From NCBI GenBank assembly GCA_047936785.1, contig CP176394.1: DNA of 64,000 nucleotides; one strand, 5' to 3'. The notes beneath the pieces were generated by a model, which was not told where the DNA came from, did no database searches, and worked only from the letters and a program-made list of their open reading frames with translations. Origin of the DNA: Acidaminobacterium chupaoyuni (lineage in GTDB: Bacteria > Bacillota > Clostridia > Oscillospirales > Butyricicoccaceae). Below are positions 59,987 to 64,000 of this stretch, piece after piece. How positions within the stretch are numbered: the first letter of the stretch is position 1; each line of letters starts with the position of its first letter. The position numbers and the translations under genes are program-made.

Positions 59987-60961
59987 ATGATCGAACTGAA
60001 GAAGGTAAGCAAGACCTTCAAAGTGGCAAAGCGCAGTGGTGGTTTTTCAGAGGCGGCCAAGGCGTTGTTCCGCAAAGAATATACCTATATTCCCGCGCTG
60101 CAGGAGGTATCGTTTACCATAAACGATGGTGAAATGGTGGGTTATATCGGCCCCAACGGCGCCGGAAAAAGCAGCACCATAAAAATCATGAGCGGCATTT
60201 TAACGCCGGATAGCGGTCAGTGCGTCATCAACGGCCGCATACCCTGGAAGGATCGAATTGCGCATGTGAAGGATATCGGCGTGGTTTTCGGCCAGCGCTC
60301 TCAGCTTTGGTGGGATGTACCCGTCATCGACAGCTTCGAACTGATCCGTGATATTTATCAGGTAGAAGACGCCGCTTATCAGAAAACCGTTTCACAGCTT
60401 ACAGAGCTTTTGAACATCGGTGAAATTATCAAAACGCCCGCCAGACAGCTTTCTTTAGGCCAGAGAATGCGGTGTGAAATTGCGGCATCTTTATTGCATA
60501 ACCCGAAGATCCTTTTTCTGGATGAGCCAACCATCGGTTTGGATGCCGTTTCAAAAATCGCCGTCAGAGATTTCATCAAAGCGCTCAATCGCGAAAACAA
60601 AACGACCGTCATACTGACCACTCACGATATGCAGGATATCGAGGCCCTGACAGACAGGATTCTGCTGATCGGGAAGGGGAAGATTCTTCTGGATGGCTCT
60701 TTTGATGAATTGAAAACACGCAACGCCACCCATAAGACCCTGGTCGTGGATTATATCGGGGAAAAACTCCCCGTCTGCGAATCGATGACGGTGGTCAAAG
60801 ATATGGGCGGCCACGCCGAAATCATGATCGATACGGCGGTTCTTTCTGTTTCTCAAGCGATCACCGCCATTTCGGCCCGGACAGAGATCAAAGATATTTC
60901 CGTCGTGGGGGAAACCGTGGATGAAATGGTGGTTTCGCTTTATAAGGAATTTCAGCTATGA
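59987..60961 (+). CDS. ABC-2 type ATPase (COG4586-like)
   Basis: 324 residues. Walker A IGPNGAGKSS, signature LSLGQRMRCEI, Walker B LFLDEPTIGLD, His in TTHDMQD. The N-terminal extension FKVAKRSGGFSEAAKALFRK and C-terminal about 60 residues are typical of COG4586 ATPases, which pair with two DUF990-type permeases. GGGGAGGCATGAGAG ribosome site. Substrate unknown. Confidence 0.93.
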   Translation: MIELKKVSKTFKVAKRSGGFSEAAKALFRKEYTYIPALQEVSFTINDGEMVGYIGPNGAGKSSTIKIMSGILTPDSGQCVINGRIPWKDRIAHVKDIGVVFGQRSQLWWDVPVIDSFELIRDIYQVEDAAYQKTVSQLTELLNIGEIIKTPARQLSLGQRMRCEIAASLLHNPKILFLDEPTIGLDAVSKIAVRDFIKALNRENKTTVILTTHDMQDIEALTDRILLIGKGKILLDGSFDELKTRNATHKTLVVDYIGEKLPVCESMTVVKDMGGHAEIMIDTAVLSVSQAITAISARTEIKDISVVGETVDEMVVSLYKEFQL

Positions 60962-61761
60962 AAAAATATCTTTCCTTTTTTCGCATCCGTTTTATTGCGG
61001 GGCTTCAATATCGGGCCGCGGCGTGGGCCGGCATGGTTACGCAAGTGGCATGGGGCAGCATGACGCTGCTGATGTTCTGGGCGTTTTATCAGGGCGGAAA
61101 AGAGCAGTTTCCCATGACTTTTTCCGAATTATCCAGCTATATCTGGATGCAGCAGGCTTTTCTGGCCATGTTTATGGCATGGTTTTTCGATAACGATCTG
61201 TTTGAAAGCATCACCACCGGCAGCATTGCTTATGAATTATGCCGCCCCTGCGATCTTTACACCATGTGGTTCATAAAAAATATGGCTATCCGGCTTTCGC
61301 GAACAGCGCTGCGCTGCGCTCCCGTGCTTTTGATCGCTTCTTGTTTGCCCGAGCCGTTTGGCTTGTCGCTGCCGCCAAACGCGGCAATGGGGCTGCTGTT
61401 TCTTTTTTCTCTGATTCTTGGCTTCCTGGTGCTGATATCCTTTTCCATGCTGATCTATATTTCCGCTTTTTACACGATTTCACCGATGGGAATACGGATC
61501 CTCGCCATTCCGATCGTAGAATTTTTCGCGGGTTCGGTCATGCCCATCCCGTTTTTCCCCAAAGCGCTGCAGCCGGTTTTTTACAGCCTGCCGTTTGCTT
61601 CCATGCAGAACACGCCGTTTTTGATCTATGCCGGGCATCTGGGCGGCGCAGAAGCGCTGCGGCGCATTGCGCTTCAGCTTTTCTGGTTTGCGGCGCTGCT
61701 GATCGTCGGCCGGATGCTGATGAAACGGGCGCTGAAAAAAGTCGTCGTGCAGGGGGGATAA
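60958..61761 (+). CDS. ABC-2 permease 1
   Basis: 267 residues, six membrane segments, matching the first permease of COG4586-linked sets (WAGMVTQVAWGSMTLLMFWAF). ATGA overlap with the ATPase. Confidence 0.88.
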   Translation: MKKYLSFFRIRFIAGLQYRAAAWAGMVTQVAWGSMTLLMFWAFYQGGKEQFPMTFSELSSYIWMQQAFLAMFMAWFFDNDLFESITTGSIAYELCRPCDLYTMWFIKNMAIRLSRTALRCAPVLLIASCLPEPFGLSLPPNAAMGLLFLFSLILGFLVLISFSMLIYISAFYTISPMGIRILAIPIVEFFAGSVMPIPFFPKALQPVFYSLPFASMQNTPFLIYAGHLGGAEALRRIALQLFWFAALLIVGRMLMKRALKKVVVQGG

Positions 61762-61764
61762 GAC

Positions 61765-62541
61765 ATGAAACTTTATATAAGATATATTGGGATGCTGCTG
61801 AAATCACAGATGCAATATAAAGCCTCATTTTTTATGATGGCGCTGGGGCAGTTCTTGATTTCATTCACGGCATTTCTTGAAATCTACTTTATGTTCTCGC
61901 GTTTCCACACTGTAAAGGGGTTTGCCTTTTCAGAAATTCTGATCTGTTTTGCCATTGTGCTCACGGCATTTTCCGTCACCGAATGCTTTGTCAGAGGGTT
62001 TGATGTGTTCCCAAGGCTGATACGCAGCGGGGATCTGGATAGAATTCTGGTGAGACCCCGCAGTGAGATTTTTCAGGTGCTCACTTCAAATGTCGATTTC
62101 ACCCGCATGGGAAGGCTGATCCAGTCGATTTTGGTGCTGCTCTATGCCATCCCAGCCAGCAAAATCAGCTGGAGCTTTGATAAGATCGCCACAATGGTGC
62201 TGATGATTGCGGGCGGCATGGCTGTTTTCACCGCCTTGTTCGTTTTATATGCGGGCATCAGCTTTTTCACCATCGAGGGCTTGGAATTCATGAATATTTT
62301 CACGGACGGCAGCCGGGAATTCGGCAAATATCCGCTTTCGATCTATGGGGAAGGCGTGCTTAAATTTTTCACTTATGTGATCCCCATTGCTTTGTTTCAA
62401 TATTATCCGTTTCTCTATCTCACCGGAAGATCCGATCAGGTGGGGTTTGCTTTTTTGCCGCTGGCGGGGTTTTTTTTTCTGATACCCTGCTATGGATTTT
62501 TTAAGTTCGGTTTGAGAAAATATAAATCGACGGGTTCGTGA
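61765..62541 (+). CDS. ABC-2 permease 2
   Basis: 258 residues, six membrane segments, second permease of the set (FMMALGQFLISFTAFLEIYF; FDVFPRLIRSGDLDRILVRP). The two permeases should pair as a heterodimer on one ATPase dimer. GGGGGATAAGAC ribosome site. Confidence 0.88.
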   Translation: MKLYIRYIGMLLKSQMQYKASFFMMALGQFLISFTAFLEIYFMFSRFHTVKGFAFSEILICFAIVLTAFSVTECFVRGFDVFPRLIRSGDLDRILVRPRSEIFQVLTSNVDFTRMGRLIQSILVLLYAIPASKISWSFDKIATMVLMIAGGMAVFTALFVLYAGISFFTIEGLEFMNIFTDGSREFGKYPLSIYGEGVLKFFTYVIPIALFQYYPFLYLTGRSDQVGFAFLPLAGFFFLIPCYGFFKFGLRKYKSTGS

Positions 62542-62602
62542 AAGATCTTTGGCTCACGGGCGGCATCCTATTATTTACAGGCGACAACTTCATAATACAT
62601 AG

Positions 62603-62632
62603 TTTACAGCAAGGGCAAAAAAATGATAAACT
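62603..62632 (+). promoter_or_regulatory. Likely promoter of DUF1576 gene
   Basis: TTTACA (62603-62608), 18-bp spacer, TAAACT (62627-62632). Confidence 0.5.
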
Positions 62633-62664
62633 AAATTATGATATAAAAAAACAGGGGGAATAGG

Positions 62665-63936
62665 ATGCAAAGAATTTTTAAGTATACAAAAGCTCAAGAA
62701 AGTGATTATGTTTTTACCACTTTGTTGATTTTCTCGGGAATGCTGATCGTGTTTGCCTTTATAACGGCGACTCCCGCGGAAATTTTCAAAGGCATGATCG
62801 TCATTTTAACAGAACCCGCGCGTCTGGTAACGGATTATATGGAATTGGCCGGTATCGGCGCCGCTTTTTTTAACAGCGGAATTTTAATGCTGTTTTCTAT
62901 TTTTCTTTTGAAAATGCTGCATCTTCCGTTTACGGGGATGAGCGTATCCTGCTGTTTTTTGATGGGCGGTTTTGCTCTGTTTGGCAAGAACCCGTTTAAT
63001 GTGCTGCCGATCTTATGCGGCGCGTGGCTTTATTCGCTTTATCGCAAAGAAAAATTCAGCAAATATATTTATATCGCGTTGTTTGGCACAACTTTATCGC
63101 CCATCGTTACAGAAATGTCTTTGGCCGCCGCGCAGTGGAAAGGAATTTTCCGCCTTGCGTTTCCTTTGGTGGTGGGCATCTTGATCGGTTTTGTTTTGCC
63201 GGGGATCTCTGCCTACACACTGCGTGTCCATCAGGGCTATAACCTTTATAATGTGGGGTTTGCCGCCGGCATGGTGGGCGTGGTTTTGGTTTCCATGCTC
63301 AAATCTTTCGGCAACGAATACAGCACCCGCCTGCTGTGGAGCAGCGGAAACAACCTTGTGCTGGGCGTTTTTCTGTTTTTGATTTTTGGCGTTATGATTT
63401 TATTGGGGTGGTATTGCAACGATAAAAGCTTCAAAGGTGTTGTTCATATCACGCGCCATTCCGGCCGTACCATTGCAGATTTCATCGTGATGGATGGATA
63501 CCCGGTCACGCTGATGAATATGGGCATTGTGGGCGCTTTTTCCACCGCATTTGTGATTTTATCCGGCGGCGCTTTAAACGGCCCCACCATCGGCGGCATT
63601 TTTACCATTGTGGGGTTTGGTTCCTTTGGCAAACACATGAAAAACATCATCTGGGTGATGCTTGGCGCTGTGATTGCCACCGCGCTTTCCGTGAGAAATA
63701 TCAGTGAGCCCGCGGTGCTGTTGGCGGTGCTGTTTTCCACGGGGCTTGCGCCTATTGCGGGCCACTACGGCCCCATGTGGGGCATAGTCGCGGGGATGAT
63801 GCACGCATGGGTCGTTTTGAATGTGGGCGGTATTTTCGGCGGGTTAAACCTATATAACAACGGGTTTGCGGCAGGTCTTGTTTGTATTGTTCTGCTGCCG
63901 CTGATCCAATCATTGCGAAAAGAGGATGGAAGATGA
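62665..63936 (+). CDS. DUF1576 membrane protein
   Basis: 423 residues, about 12 membrane segments, with the paired GYNLYNVGFAAGMVG / LNLYNNGFAAGLVC repeats that mark DUF1576. Function unknown; the repeated motif suggests an internal two-fold symmetry as in transporters. AGGGGG ribosome site. Overlaps the last gene by 4 bp. Confidence 0.85.
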   Translation: MQRIFKYTKAQESDYVFTTLLIFSGMLIVFAFITATPAEIFKGMIVILTEPARLVTDYMELAGIGAAFFNSGILMLFSIFLLKMLHLPFTGMSVSCCFLMGGFALFGKNPFNVLPILCGAWLYSLYRKEKFSKYIYIALFGTTLSPIVTEMSLAAAQWKGIFRLAFPLVVGILIGFVLPGISAYTLRVHQGYNLYNVGFAAGMVGVVLVSMLKSFGNEYSTRLLWSSGNNLVLGVFLFLIFGVMILLGWYCNDKSFKGVVHITRHSGRTIADFIVMDGYPVTLMNMGIVGAFSTAFVILSGGALNGPTIGGIFTIVGFGSFGKHMKNIIWVMLGAVIATALSVRNISEPAVLLAVLFSTGLAPIAGHYGPMWGIVAGMMHAWVVLNVGGIFGGLNLYNNGFAAGLVCIVLLPLIQSLRKEDGR

Positions 63937-64000
63937 ATAAGACAAGAGAAAAAGTAAGCCGCATTATCGATGAAATTTTGATGTTTCAGTTCAATGCCGG
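63933..64000 (+). CDS. Partial gene at right edge
   Basis: Starts in the DUF1576 stop (ATGA) and is open for 22 codons (MNKTREKVSRIIDEILMFQF...) to the window end. Helical start; family cannot be told. Coupled to DUF1576. Confidence 0.6.
   Translation, partial: MNKTREKVSRIIDEILMFQFNA

Noticed and set aside
1..64000. CRISPR array or insertion sequence
   Set aside because: No regularly spaced repeats and no transposase reading frame were found.

Overview
The window reads as chromosome of an anaerobic, endospore-forming member of the Clostridia (Bacillota). The sporulation genes (sipL-like, spoIVA, a spoIVFA/spoIVFB-like pair, spo0A), the strong GGAGG ribosome sites and the Clostridia-type order M23 peptidase - M50 peptidase - radical SAM - DUF2344 support this. 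The species cannot be named from the sequence alone.

Layout. (a) 1-8.2 kb: two tiny ORFs, a sipL-like SPOCS/LysM gene next to spoIVA, an intramembrane-protease pair (spoIVFA/spoIVFB-like), a radical SAM/DUF2344 pair and rplS. (b) 8.2-14.7 kb: housekeeping block lepB-rbgA-rnhB-yraN-phosphoesterase, then tig-clpP-clpX. (c) 14.7-30.3 kb: small metabolic genes, an OmpR/histidine-kinase pair, a YlmH-like S4 protein, a Cys-rich coat-like protein on the minus strand, a DMT exporter, a DUF3298-like lipoprotein, an ABC exporter, a large serine hydrolase, a CarD-like regulator, ispD-ispF and an unknown protein. (d) 30.3-33.2 kb, minus strand: an orphan EutH-like transporter and an Xaa-Pro aminopeptidase. 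(e) 33.5-42.6 kb: a WYL regulator, a four-gene MacB-like ABC system built around a CARDB-like surface protein, spo0A, an FMN reductase and an aminotransferase. (f) 42.8-59.6 kb: an accessory segment between two tRNA genes whose 3' ends both face inwards (tRNA-Val and tRNA-Leu). It holds dcd, IclR and HxlR regulators, an arsenic/thiol-redox cluster (arsR, DUF318 permease, ferredoxin, anchored thioredoxin, CcdA-like protein, Cys-rich thioredoxin, second arsR, acr3, arsC), a TMEM175-like gene between 32-bp direct repeats, and a flavin/electrophile-detoxification cluster (old yellow enzyme, radical SAM, aldo/keto reductase, monooxygenase, MarR, FMN reductase, flavin reductase, tautomerase, two nitroreductases). 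It ends in an ankyrin remnant and gene-free DNA. (g) 59.7-64 kb: a three-gene ABC-2 exporter, a DUF1576 membrane protein and a truncated last gene.

The two most promising systems are in the accessory segment. In the arsenic cluster, Cys-rich tails on ferredoxin and thioredoxin and a CcdA-type conduit suggest electrons are moved across the membrane in support of metalloid or organometalloid efflux. In the flavin cluster, the same operator-like motif TTCAANNTTGAA occurs twice at the monooxygenase-marR promoter and twice before the FMN reductase, so a MarR regulon can be read straight from the DNA. All promoter, operator and terminator calls were made by eye.
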